Assembly: GCA_022711175.1 (NCBI GenBank)
Contig: JAKLFM010000025.1
Location: forward strand, 1 to 40,832
Direction: 5' to 3'
Length of the DNA: 40,832 nucleotides
From: Bacteroidota bacterium
GTDB lineage: Bacteria > Bacteroidota > Bacteroidia > Bacteroidales > UBA4417
Both the position numbers and the translations under genes were made by a program. The first letter of the stretch is position 1. Every line of letters starts with the position of its first letter. Shown in pieces: positions 7,557 to 15,438 of the stretch. Under the pieces are notes generated by a model. The model searched no databases and was not told the DNA's origin. It saw nothing but the letters and a program-made list of their open reading frames with translations.

Positions 7557-7662
7557 AGTACATTCATTTAACAGCCTCAAAAAGTAACAAACTGCATCAG
7601 ATTCGTTTTGAGCGTAATCTCTTATTTTTATTATGCATTTAAACACTCCGCCGAAAAAACAG

Positions 7663-7670
7663 TACTTTTG
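7663..7670 (+). promoter_or_regulatory. -7 promoter element for the CorA-like gene
   Basis: TACTTTTG is an exact TAnnTTTG match 63 bases before the ATG. No good -33 TTG is visible at the usual distance. Confidence 0.45.
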
Positions 7671-7733
7671 CGCATCCAAAAACATCAGGGAATGTAGAAA
7701 TCATCGTTATACGATAAAAACAGGGGCTCACCA

Positions 7734-8642
7734 ATGATTCAAACGATAAAAATCGGCACCCTCAGGTGGCATTACATCCAGGACCCTTCAGACGAAGACC
7801 TTGGCTTCCTGAAGAACAACTTCCACTTTCACCCGCTCGATATCGAAGACTGTAAAAGTGTGAATCAGCGCCCCAAAATTGATATCTATGACGATTATTA
7901 TTTTCTCATCCTTCATTTCCCGCATTACGACCGCTGGAACCGTTTTCTCAAAACCAAAGAGGTAAAGATTTTCTGGGGTAAGGATTACATCATTACCATC
8001 GGCAAGAGTCACTGGGTAGTGAGCAGCCTGTTTAACAGCGCCAACGAGCACAGCGACCCTTACGAAATACTACAGGTCGGTACTTCCGATGCCTTGCTTT
8101 ACAAAATTCTTGAAAAGCTGATGCAGGAAACCCTCTCGCTCATCAGTAAACTGGGCATCGAACTGGAGCTTATCAACCGCGAATTGTTTAGCAAGAAAGC
8201 CGAAAAAACCATTGAACGTATTTCGCTCACGCGGAAAAACATTATACACCTCAACACCATTTTTAAACCGCAACTCCGTCTTTTCCAGAAATTTGAAAGC
8301 GGCCAGATAGAAGGTTACGCCGAAAACATGGAAGAGTACTGGGGCAATATCCTCGATTATTACCAGAAAATGTGGGACATGATTGAAGATTATGAAGAAT
8401 TGATTGAAGGGCTGGCAAAAACATTCGATTCGTTGCAGACCAACCGTACCAACGAAATCATGAAAGCGCTCACGATAATCTCGGTGTTCATTCTGCCATT
8501 GACGCTTATCGCCAGCCTGTATGGAATGAATATCGGTCTTCCGTTACAAAATCATCCTCATTTTTTCTGGATGCTGATGGGGCTTATGGTGGTAATAAGC
8601 GGAATTCTTGTCCTTTTGTTTAAACGGAAGAAGTGGCTCTGA
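7734..8642 (+). CDS. corA: CorA-family divalent metal ion transporter
   Basis: A 302-residue inner-membrane channel of the CorA family, which takes up magnesium (sometimes cobalt or nickel) as a pentamer. The long N-terminal cytoplasmic domain holds HPLDIEDCKSVNQRPKIDIYDDYYF at about 33-57, followed by long charged helices. Two transmembrane helices are at the C-terminus, at about 242-262 and 276-295. The selectivity signature YGMN is at 263-266 at the end of the first helix, and the basic tail KRKKWL follows the second. The length is normal. The gene stands alone; zinc transport (ZntB-like relatives) cannot be excluded. Confidence 0.93.
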   Translation: MIQTIKIGTLRWHYIQDPSDEDLGFLKNNFHFHPLDIEDCKSVNQRPKIDIYDDYYFLILHFPHYDRWNRFLKTKEVKIFWGKDYIITIGKSHWVVSSLFNSANEHSDPYEILQVGTSDALLYKILEKLMQETLSLISKLGIELELINRELFSKKAEKTIERISLTRKNIIHLNTIFKPQLRLFQKFESGQIEGYAENMEEYWGNILDYYQKMWDMIEDYEELIEGLAKTFDSLQTNRTNEIMKALTIISVFILPLTLIASLYGMNIGLPLQNHPHFFWMLMGLMVVISGILVLLFKRKKWL

Positions 8643-8770
8643 TACAAGCCATTCCTGGCGGAGATGTTGTTAATAGAGTATTGGAAGCTGGTGAAAAAGT
8701 AAGCGGGCATTTAACTTCTAATCAAAGCTGAATACCTGACAAACAACTGTTATCAGGTGATATTTGATAT

Positions 8771-9868
8771 TTATTCTTCTTCTTTCGTTCCCATGATCTC
8801 CTCCTGTTTCCTGATGCTCTCTTTATGAACAAGTTGCAGCATTTGCAAAAGGAATTCCTTATTAAGTCCAAGCTTTGAACCGATATTCTGGCGGTCGAAG
8901 ATAATGTCAGCCCATCGGCGAATCTGCAGAACGGCGATATTGTTTTCTCGTTTATATTCTCCGATTTCTTCAACAATCTTCATGCGTTTGGCAAGTATAT
9001 CGAGCAATTCAGCATCAATCTTATCAATTTCACTGCGCAATTGTTCGAGCAGGGTTTCAAACTCAGCTGTACCCGACATACTCCTAACCTGCAGATGGCT
9101 GAGCATTTGAGCAAGGGCATCCGGAGTAAGCTGCTGATCAGCATCAGTGAGTGCTGAAGCAGGATTGATGTGCGACTCAATCATCAGCCCGGCCATTCCC
9201 AGGTCGAGCGCTTTTTGCGAAATGCCCTGTAAAAGATCACGTTTGCCGCATATATGGCTGGGATCGCAAATCAAAGGCAATCCCGGAAGTTGTCGCTGAA
9301 GCTCTATCGGAATTTCCCACATGGGCTGGTTACGGTAAAGAGCATGCTTATAAAAGTAAAATCCCCTGTGAACGGCCGCTATCTTCCTTATTCCTGCTTT
9401 ATGTAATCTTTCGATTGCTCCCAGCCACAATTTAAAATCAGGATGCAGGGGATTTTTTACCATAACCGGCACATCATGCCCTTTAAGTGAATCACATAGC
9501 TCCTGAACCGTAAACGGATTCACGACTGTACGGGCTCCAAACCACAAAATATCAATATCATGTTTCAAAGCACTTTCAATATGGCCCGGCTTGGCAACTT
9601 CAACCGTTGTCAACAACCCGGTCTCTGCCTTGACTTCCTGCAACCACTTAAGACCTTCAATACCAACACCCTCAAAACCTGTTGGCCTGGTTCGTGGTTT
9701 CCATATGCCGGCACGAAATACTCTCACTTGCGGAATTTTCGAAAGTTCCCGGGCAGTTTCCATAACCTGTGCATACGATTCGGCACTGCAGGGCCCACTG
9801 ATTACAAGCGGCTTATCGGAAACAGGCAACCACTCTTCTAGCGGTGTTATGGTGAGTTCATTTTTCAT
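8771..9868 (-). CDS. Bifunctional 3-deoxy-7-phosphoheptulonate synthase / chorismate mutase
   Basis: A 365-residue fusion acting at the entry and the branch point of aromatic amino acid synthesis. Residues 1 to about 265 are a DAHP synthase of the short, KDO8P-synthase-like type: VISGPCSAES, RVFRAGIWKPRTRPTGFEG, MVKNPLHPD, AAVHRGFYFY and LPLICDPSHICGKRD hold the metal and phosphate ligands. Residues 277 to about 360 are an AroQ-type chorismate mutase helix bundle beginning LRSEIDKIDAELLDILAKRM. The mutase at the C-terminus is the order known in Bacteroidota; Bacillus-type fusions carry it at the N-terminus. The mutase probably also serves as an allosteric sensor for prephenate or chorismate. 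I chose the ATG at 9868 because it gives MKNELTITPLEEW; an ATG 33 bases upstream adds residues unlike the family. It is divergent from asnS. Confidence 0.92.
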   Translation of the reverse strand: MKNELTITPLEEWLPVSDKPLVISGPCSAESYAQVMETARELSKIPQVRVFRAGIWKPRTRPTGFEGVGIEGLKWLQEVKAETGLLTTVEVAKPGHIESALKHDIDILWFGARTVVNPFTVQELCDSLKGHDVPVMVKNPLHPDFKLWLGAIERLHKAGIRKIAAVHRGFYFYKHALYRNQPMWEIPIELQRQLPGLPLICDPSHICGKRDLLQGISQKALDLGMAGLMIESHINPASALTDADQQLTPDALAQMLSHLQVRSMSGTAEFETLLEQLRSEIDKIDAELLDILAKRMKIVEEIGEYKRENNIAVLQIRRWADIIFDRQNIGSKLGLNKEFLLQMLQLVHKESIRKQEEIMGTKEEE

Positions 9869-9956
9869 ACGAGTACCGAAAGTAAAAATAGAACATTTCA
9901 ACGACAGCAGTGTTTCATGCTACTATAAAATTCTACGCCAATAGCAAAACAGCGGC

Positions 9957-9989
9957 TTGCTGTTAAAACCATAATTATTCCTAAATTTG
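9957..9989 (+). promoter_or_regulatory. asnS promoter (-33 TTG and -7 TAAATTTG)
   Basis: TTG at 9957-9959 and TAAATTTG at 9982-9989 are 22 bases apart, within the range seen for the housekeeping sigma factor of this phylum. The -7 element ends 44 bases before the asnS ATG. Confidence 0.6.
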
Positions 9990-10033
9990 CCTGCTGTTAT
10001 GCGATCACACAACACGTTAATTCTGAATAATTT

Positions 10034-11440
10034 ATGAGTGAATTGAAGAGAACGAAAATTGAACATATCCTTAAGAACCATTCTCAACTTGGTATCGGCA
10101 AAACATTGAATATCAGGGGATGGGTACGCACAAAACGCGGAAATAAAAATGTTGTCTTCATCGCGGTTAATGACGGCTCAATCATTCACAGCATACAGGT
10201 TGTTGCCGATCTTGCCGATTTTGATGAAGAACTGATGAAACTTGTGACCACAGGCTCCTGCATTTCGGTTACAGGCACGCTGGTCGAATCTCCCGGATCA
10301 GGCCAGGCGGTTGAAATTCATGCCAAGGAGATTGAGGTTTACGGCACTGCCGATACCGAAACGTATCCTTTGCAGAAAAAAGGACATACTCTTGAGTTCC
10401 TTCGTGAGATTGCCCATTTGCGGCCACGTACAAACACATTCGGTGCCGTGTTCCGCATACGTCACCATGTTGCTTTTGCAATACATAAATACTTCAACGA
10501 CAGGGGATTCTATTACCTCCATACACCCATCATTACTGGCAGCGATGCCGAAGGCGCCGGTGCCATGTTCCACGTCACCACGCTCGACCTGAACAATATC
10601 CCGAAAACCGAAGAAGGCCATGTAAACTTCGGAGAGGACTTTTTTGGCAAAAGCACCAATCTTACGGTTTCCGGTCAGCTTGAAGGTGAACTCGGCGCTA
10701 TGGCCTTGTCGGAAATATATACTTTCGGGCCCACTTTCCGTGCTGAAAACAGCAACACTCCCCGCCACCTCGCCGAATTCTGGATGATTGAACCCGAAAT
10801 GGCGTTTTACGACATCACGGATAACATGGATCTTGCCGAGGATTTTGTAAAATACATTATCAGGTATGTGCTCGACCACTGTTTCGACGATCTGGAGTTT
10901 CTGCAGAAAATGTACGATAACGAGCTCATCCCGAGGCTTAACTTTGTTATCGAGAATAAATTTGAAAAGCTTGCCTATACCGAGGCTATTGAAATTCTCA
11001 CTGCATCGGGGCAAAAATTTGAGTTCCCCGTTTCTTGGGGCATCGACCTGCAAGCCGAACACGAACGTTACCTTGTTGAAAAGCACTTCAAAAAGCCGGT
11101 TATCCTTACCGATTACCCGAAAGATATCAAAGCGTTTTACATGAAGCAGAACGACGACGGTAAAACCGTACGTGCCATGGATGTGCTTTTTCCACGCATC
11201 GGCGAAATTATCGGTGGTTCGCAACGTGAAGAGAGCTACGAAAAGCTGCATTCGCGCATTGCCGAGCTTGGTATTCCCGAAAAAGATATGTGGTGGTATC
11301 TCGAAACCCGAAAATTTGGAACTGCCCCACACAGCGGATTCGGCCTGGGTTTTGAACGGATGATCCTATTCCTTACCGGAATGGCCAATATTCGCGATGT
11401 GATTCCATTCCCGCGTACACCCCAAAATGCTGAATTTTAG
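10034..11440 (+). CDS. asnS: Asparaginyl-tRNA synthetase
   Basis: A 468-residue class IIb aminoacyl-tRNA synthetase that charges tRNA-Asn. An OB-fold anticodon-binding domain (about 1-115) carries [20 protein letters not shown]. The catalytic domain follows: motif 1 around [23 protein letters not shown], the flipping-loop segment [11 protein letters not shown], motif 2 [21 protein letters not shown] and motif 3 GFGLGFERM near the end. [10 protein letters not shown] and the length distinguish it from aspartyl-tRNA synthetase. A promoter with both elements lies upstream. The next gene, rpoN, begins 124 bases downstream with its own promoter candidate. Confidence 0.96.
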   Translation: MSELKRTKIEHILKNHSQLGIGKTLNIRGWVRTKRGNKNVVFIAVNDGSIIHSIQVVADLADFDEELMKLVTTGSCISVTGTLVESPGSGQAVEIHAKEIEVYGTADTETYPLQKKGHTLEFLREIAHLRPRTNTFGAVFRIRHHVAFAIHKYFNDRGFYYLHTPIITGSDAEGAGAMFHVTTLDLNNIPKTEEGHVNFGEDFFGKSTNLTVSGQLEGELGAMALSEIYTFGPTFRAENSNTPRHLAEFWMIEPEMAFYDITDNMDLAEDFVKYIIRYVLDHCFDDLEFLQKMYDNELIPRLNFVIENKFEKLAYTEAIEILTASGQKFEFPVSWGIDLQAEHERYLVEKHFKKPVILTDYPKDIKAFYMKQNDDGKTVRAMDVLFPRIGEIIGGSQREESYEKLHSRIAELGIPEKDMWWYLETRKFGTAPHSGFGLGFERMILFLTGMANIRDVIPFPRTPQNAEF

Positions 11441-11529
11441 CGCATTAAACATCCTGAAAGGGGCCTGAATCTCAGCAAATGACTTCATTGCAACGTTGAA
11501 ATTGCATTCAACAGGGTCACTTTTATGAT

Positions 11530-11537
11530 TAACTTTG
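11530..11537 (+). promoter_or_regulatory. -7 promoter element for rpoN
   Basis: TAACTTTG is an exact TAnnTTTG match 27 bases before the ATG. It lies in a direct duplication of ATTAACTTT (11528-11536 and 11538-11546). A TTG at 11502-11504 is 25 bases upstream, slightly long for a -33 element. Confidence 0.45.
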
Positions 11538-11564
11538 ATTAACTTTAAAGAAAAACGATAAACT

Positions 11565-13034
11565 ATGCTCAACCAGCGGTTACAACAACGCATGTTGCAG
11601 AAGCTTTCGCCACAGCAGATCCTGCTGATGAAGCTTTTGCAGATACCGTCGTTGGCTCTTGAGCAGCGAATTAAACAGGAAATTGAAGAAAATCCTGTAC
11701 TCGAAATTTCTGACGAGTTTGACGATAGCCCGGCAGACCCTGACAATGATATTGATGAGCGGTCGGAGACTCAGGCTGATGATGACGGCCCCGATAACGA
11801 CATTGATTTAACCGACTACCTCGACGACGATGAAATACCGGCCTATAAGCTAAGCGCCGGTAACCAGTCAGCCGATGACGAAAAGCACGATATTCCGTTT
11901 GCCTCCGATACCTCTTTCCACGAATTACTCATATCTCAACTCAGCCTTCACAACCTCACCGAGGATGAACAATCCATTGCCCTGAACATAATCGGCAATC
12001 TTGACGACGCCGGCTATCTTCAGCGCGACCTCAATGCCATGGTTGATGACCTGGCATTTACCCAAAACATCAGTACCAGCCGTAAGGAAGTTGAACGCAT
12101 TCTTCGCATTGTGCAGGATCTCGATCCGCCTGGTATTGCAGCGAGAAATCTGCAGGAATGCCTGCTCATACAGTTGCGGCGATTGGGAAACATTCCCGGC
12201 AACGGTTTAGCCATGCTTATTATCGAAAGATATTTCGAGGATTTCATTCGCAAACATTACGACCGGATCAAAAAACGCTCGCATGCCTCCGATGACGAAT
12301 TGCGGCAATCCATCAATATCATACTGAGCCTCAATCCGAAGCCCGGTAATGCAGTGAATGAACAGGCCCGCGACAATCATTATATCATTCCTGATTTTAT
12401 CATTGTAAATAAGGACGGTACTCTTGAACTTACTTTAAACCAGCGGAATATGCCTGAACTCCGGCTCAACCGCACTTATTTGGATATGCTCGAGTCGTAT
12501 AGCGAGAACAAAGGCCGCAACAGCACCGGAAGTCAGAAAGAAGCCGTAATCTTCATCAAACAAAAGATTGACTCGGCAAAATGGTTTATTGATGCTATCA
12601 AGCAGCGCCAGAACACATTGTATGTTACCATGAAAGCTATCATGGATTACCAGCACGATTACTTTCTCGATGGCGACGAAACCCGCCTTAAGCCAATGAT
12701 CTTAAAGGATATAGCCGAAAAAGTCAGTCTTGATATTTCAACGATTTCGCGGGTTGCCAACAGCAAATATGTTCAAACACCTTTTGGTACATTCCTGCTC
12801 AAGAGCTTTTTCAGCGAAGCTATTCAAAATGAGCAGGGCGAAGAAATCTCAACGCGCGAAATAAAGAAAATCCTTTCGGACTGTATTGAATCGGAAGAAA
12901 AAACAAACCCGCTGACCGACGAAGAACTCACCGGTATTTTAAAGGATAAAGGCTATCCCATTGCCAGGCGCACAGTAGCCAAATACCGCGAACAACTTAA
13001 TATCCCGGTGGCCAGGCTCAGAAAAAACATCTGA
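11565..13034 (+). CDS. rpoN: RNA polymerase sigma-54 factor
   Basis: A 489-residue alternative sigma factor that recognises -24/-12 promoters and needs an ATP-dependent activator. The glutamine- and leucine-rich region I at the N-terminus (QRLQQRMLQKLSPQQILLMK) is where activators act. A strongly acidic region II covers about 47-105. The core-binding region follows from about 110, with NLDDAGYLQRDL and LDPPGIAARNLQECLLIQL. The C-terminal RpoN box ARRTVAKYRE is at 467-476. All parts are present and the length is normal. A sigma-54-dependent response regulator is encoded 2.4 kb downstream on the other strand and is a plausible partner. Confidence 0.97.
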   Translation: MLNQRLQQRMLQKLSPQQILLMKLLQIPSLALEQRIKQEIEENPVLEISDEFDDSPADPDNDIDERSETQADDDGPDNDIDLTDYLDDDEIPAYKLSAGNQSADDEKHDIPFASDTSFHELLISQLSLHNLTEDEQSIALNIIGNLDDAGYLQRDLNAMVDDLAFTQNISTSRKEVERILRIVQDLDPPGIAARNLQECLLIQLRRLGNIPGNGLAMLIIERYFEDFIRKHYDRIKKRSHASDDELRQSINIILSLNPKPGNAVNEQARDNHYIIPDFIIVNKDGTLELTLNQRNMPELRLNRTYLDMLESYSENKGRNSTGSQKEAVIFIKQKIDSAKWFIDAIKQRQNTLYVTMKAIMDYQHDYFLDGDETRLKPMILKDIAEKVSLDISTISRVANSKYVQTPFGTFLLKSFFSEAIQNEQGEEISTREIKKILSDCIESEEKTNPLTDEELTGILKDKGYPIARRTVAKYREQLNIPVARLRKNI

Positions 13035-13099
13035 CAATTACCACTTACATGGTTAACAATAAACGCCGTCACACTAAGTGGCATTATCCCTGATTATAT

Positions 13100-13711
13100 A
13101 TGGAAACCCGCATCGCCCGCATTCTGTCGTACCTGCTTCACCCTGTCTTAATGCCCATGATTGGTTTTTTATGGGCTTATGCTCAACCCTCGTTATTCAG
13201 CCGCAGCATAAGCCTCCGGGCTTTTTTAATGATCTTTGCTGCAGTTTTCATATTTACATTTCTCATACCCATTGTCGGCTCCTTATTGCTTATCAAAACC
13301 AACCGGCTTAAATCCATTGAGATGCATCAGTCATCCGAGAGGTCCGTACCTCTCCTGATAACCGGGCTATCCTATATGGCTTTGTTATACATTTTCAGGA
13401 ATACTGCGGTTCCCGGACTGTACCTGTACATTATTTATGCTGCTCTCATTGTGCTGGTGACAGGTATGACCATGAATGTTTTCTGGAAGGTAAGTTTGCA
13501 CACACTTGCCTGGGGAGCTGCGTCGTGCGTACTCTTTTTCATTGCCATCAACTATGCAACTGCTGATCTGCTCACGCTAACCGGTGTTTTGATACTTTCG
13601 GGACTGGCGGGTACTGCCCGGCTTAAACTCAACGCCCACAGCGAAGCCCAGATTTATACCGGGTACGCTGCAGGCGCCGGAATAATTATGCTGCTGAATT
13701 TATTACTTTGA
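13100..13711 (+). CDS. Polytopic membrane protein, PAP2-phosphatase-like
   Basis: A 203-residue, very hydrophobic protein with about six predicted membrane helices. Its pattern resembles small Bacteroidota membrane proteins related to PAP2 phosphatases: HPVLMPMIGF near the N-terminus, SSERSVPLLITGLSY after the second helix, KVSLHTLAWGA in the middle and ARLKLNAHSEAQIYTGYAAG near the end, where PAP2 enzymes have a conserved SR-(x)-H-(x)-D motif. The canonical catalytic set is not fully present, so activity on lipid phosphates is uncertain. It starts 65 bases after rpoN. Its stop overlaps the stop of the convergent outer membrane protein gene by nine bases. Confidence 0.7.
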   Translation: METRIARILSYLLHPVLMPMIGFLWAYAQPSLFSRSISLRAFLMIFAAVFIFTFLIPIVGSLLLIKTNRLKSIEMHQSSERSVPLLITGLSYMALLYIFRNTAVPGLYLYIIYAALIVLVTGMTMNVFWKVSLHTLAWGAASCVLFFIAINYATADLLTLTGVLILSGLAGTARLKLNAHSEAQIYTGYAAGAGIIMLLNLLL

Positions 13712-14419
13712 ATCGAAAGGCTTGAAAGTAAGTCCGACCGAAATTGGGTTAACCTGGGGGCCTCTCTCTTCGGTAAACAATTTCGACACCTGGTAGTTGA
13801 CCATCACTCCAAACCACTTGTAACTGCATGTGAAGAAAGGCCCGTAATGGAACTTTTCAATATTGGGCAGTCCGCTGTACTTCCTTTTCATAGCAATGCC
13901 CGGGTCATAGATTTCATTGTCCGATTCATAACAATCGCCTTTGTACTTCCAATGGTCATTGATTTTCCAGCCAACTTTAAATCCAAGTGTAAAGTGCATG
14001 TTATTTTTCAATTTATACTGAAAGCCAAACGGAATATCAATATAGGTAATGGAAATTTTGCTTTTCTTGTGATCGATACTAATGTTGCCAACAGTATCGG
14101 GAATGCTATAGAGGTATGTGACTCCGCTGCTGCTAAGCCCAACCAGTGAGTTGTGATAAAAGTTATGGGCTCCGATACCGGTTCCGGCAAAAAAGGAGAG
14201 CCTGTCTTTTTTATCCATCGGGAATGTATAAAGGCCGTAAACATTCACGCCCTGATTTATTTTTCGTTCGTTGATTGAATCAGGAACATTGAGCCAAAAG
14301 TCGTTGAAAGGTTCCCAGCTTAGCCTGAAGCGTTTGGTAATGGATTCAACAGTTGGCTTTTGTGAAAATACAGTTATTGAAACAATGCTGAGCAGTAAAA
14401 CAATGAGGTAACGTTTCAT
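13703..14419 (-). CDS. Outer membrane beta-barrel-like protein
   Basis: A 238-residue exported protein of unknown function. Residues 1-20 (MKRYLIVLLLSIVSITVFSQ) are a typical signal peptide with cleavage near SQ. The rest alternates polar and aromatic residues as beta strands, for example ISITYIDIPFGFQYKLKNN and MHFTLGFKVGWKIND, and ends with VNPISVGLTFKPF, the aromatic-ending last strand usual for outer-membrane barrels. It resembles the PorT-like/OmpW-sized barrels of the phylum. I chose the ATG at 14419 for the signal peptide; an in-frame start 177 bases upstream would bury it and overlap the promoter. A TACTTTTG motif lies 25 bases before the ATG. Confidence 0.75.
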   Translation of the reverse strand: MKRYLIVLLLSIVSITVFSQKPTVESITKRFRLSWEPFNDFWLNVPDSINERKINQGVNVYGLYTFPMDKKDRLSFFAGTGIGAHNFYHNSLVGLSSSGVTYLYSIPDTVGNISIDHKKSKISITYIDIPFGFQYKLKNNMHFTLGFKVGWKINDHWKYKGDCYESDNEIYDPGIAMKRKYSGLPNIEKFHYGPFFTCSYKWFGVMVNYQVSKLFTEERGPQVNPISVGLTFKPFDSK

Positions 14420-14444
14420 TGAGATGTATTTTAAAGATAAGGCG

Positions 14445-14452
14445 CAAAAGTA
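14445..14452 (-). promoter_or_regulatory. -7 promoter element for the beta-barrel gene
   Basis: On the minus strand the sequence reads TACTTTTG, an exact TAnnTTTG match 25 bases before the start codon. A -33 TTG is not evident. Confidence 0.5.
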
Positions 14453-14555
14453 CGTGAAAATATGGCACATTGGAGCGTTGTGATGATTTCGGAATGAATC
14501 GGAAACGGTTTTGGCAAAAATTAACAATGGCTGCAGGAAGTTAAGGCGAAAAGTG

Positions 14556-14563
14556 TAAATTTG
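14556..14563 (+). promoter_or_regulatory. -7 promoter element for the CAT-anticodon tRNA
   Basis: TAAATTTG matches TAnnTTTG exactly and ends 47 bases before the tRNA. No clear -33 TTG lies at the expected distance. Confidence 0.45.
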
Positions 14564-14610
14564 CAGCTTGAAATCCGCCATTGGCGGTAAACTCAACGAA
14601 AAGAGTTTAA

Positions 14611-14684
14611 GGGCCTATAGCTCAGTCGGTTAGAGCAACTGACTCATAATCAGTAGGTCCCTGGTTCAAGTCCAGGTGGGCCCA
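14611..14684 (+). tRNA. tRNA with anticodon CAT (elongator Met, or Ile2 read as AUA)
   Basis: The full cloverleaf is visible: acceptor GGGCCTA pairs with TGGGCCC, the D-arm is GCTCAGTCGGTTAGAGC, the anticodon stem ACTGA/TCAGT encloses CTCATAA with CAT at 14645-14647, and the T-arm CCTGG/CCAGG encloses TTCAAGT. The discriminator base is A and CCA is not encoded. It lacks the initiator pattern of three G-C pairs in the anticodon stem. Sequence alone does not separate elongator methionine from the isoleucine tRNA whose C34 is converted to lysidine by TilS. Confidence 0.93.
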
Positions 14685-14691
14685 CAACAAG

Positions 14692-14723
14692 GCAGGTAGT
14701 GAAAATCACTGCCTGCTTTTTTT
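14692..14723 (+). terminator. Rho-independent terminator after the tRNA
   Basis: GCAGGTAGTGA (14692-14702) and TCACTGCCTGC (14706-14716) form an 11-bp stem with one G-T pair and an AAA loop, followed by seven T. It begins eight bases after the tRNA and ends 20 bases before the HAD gene start. Confidence 0.9.
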
Positions 14724-14743
14724 ACTTCTATCACATAAAACAT

Positions 14744-15382
14744 ATGCCAGTAATTAACACACTCATATTTGACCTTGGCGGTGTACTTTACGACATTGAC
14801 GTTAACCGGACTACCGATGCTTTCAGGAGCTTGAATATCAGTAACCTTGAACAAATGCACCAGTCACTCGTTACCGAAAACGTATATAACAACCTCGAAA
14901 CCGGCTCTATCAGCCCTTCGGAGTTTCGCGATGCTGTGCGCAAATATTCAATGACTCAACTAACTGATGATCAAATTGATGATGCATGGAATGCCTTGCT
15001 GGTCGGGTTTCCTGAGCAAAGGGTTAGCTTATTGCTCCGACTGAAGCAGAATTATCAGATCATGTTGCTTTCGAATACCAATCAAATCCATTTCGAAAAC
15101 TATACATCGCGGTTTCAGCAGCAATACGTGCTGCATTTCGAAAGCTTATTCCACCGGCCATTCTATTCTTACCGCATGGGTTTTCGAAAACCTGATCCGG
15201 AAATATTCCGGTTGCTGATAAGCCAAACCGGCATTGAACCTGGTTCAGCAGTTTTTATTGATGACCTTGCCGAAAATGTTGAAGCTGCCCGCAGCACAGG
15301 GCTCAATGCCATACATCTCTGCGAAACATCAGATGTATGCGCTCTTTTCGATGATGGCCGGTTGAAGGAAGAATTAATTTAA
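14744..15382 (+). CDS. HAD-superfamily hydrolase (subfamily IA, YihX-like)
   Basis: A 212-residue cytoplasmic phosphatase-like protein. Motif I is FDLGGVLYDID at residues 8-18, with nucleophile D9; the second residue of the usual DxD is glycine, as in YihX/epoxide-hydrolase-like members. Motif II is LLSNTN, motif III is the lysine in GFRKPDPEIF and motif IV is FIDDLAENV. A helical cap lies between motifs I and II at about 18-90. Substrates in this group are small sugar phosphates or similar and cannot be assigned from sequence. I chose ATG 14744; a GTG 45 bases upstream lies inside the tRNA terminator stem. Confidence 0.88.
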   Translation: MPVINTLIFDLGGVLYDIDVNRTTDAFRSLNISNLEQMHQSLVTENVYNNLETGSISPSEFRDAVRKYSMTQLTDDQIDDAWNALLVGFPEQRVSLLLRLKQNYQIMLLSNTNQIHFENYTSRFQQQYVLHFESLFHRPFYSYRMGFRKPDPEIFRLLISQTGIEPGSAVFIDDLAENVEAARSTGLNAIHLCETSDVCALFDDGRLKEELI

Positions 15383-15438
15383 TCTCTGACGTAAGCACTT
15401 TTACCATTCAGGTAAACGGATGGGCAGCAAATAGCAAA

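Noticed and set aside
13041..13081. Inverted repeat CCACTTA/TAAGTGG after rpoN
   Set aside because: Seven base pairs with a 27-base loop and no T run; likely chance.
14466..14483. TGGCAC followed by TTG, resembling a sigma-54 -24/-12 promoter
   Set aside because: The spacing is wrong: the GC of the -12 element is not at the required ten bases after the GG, and the site does not precede a gene in a suitable way.
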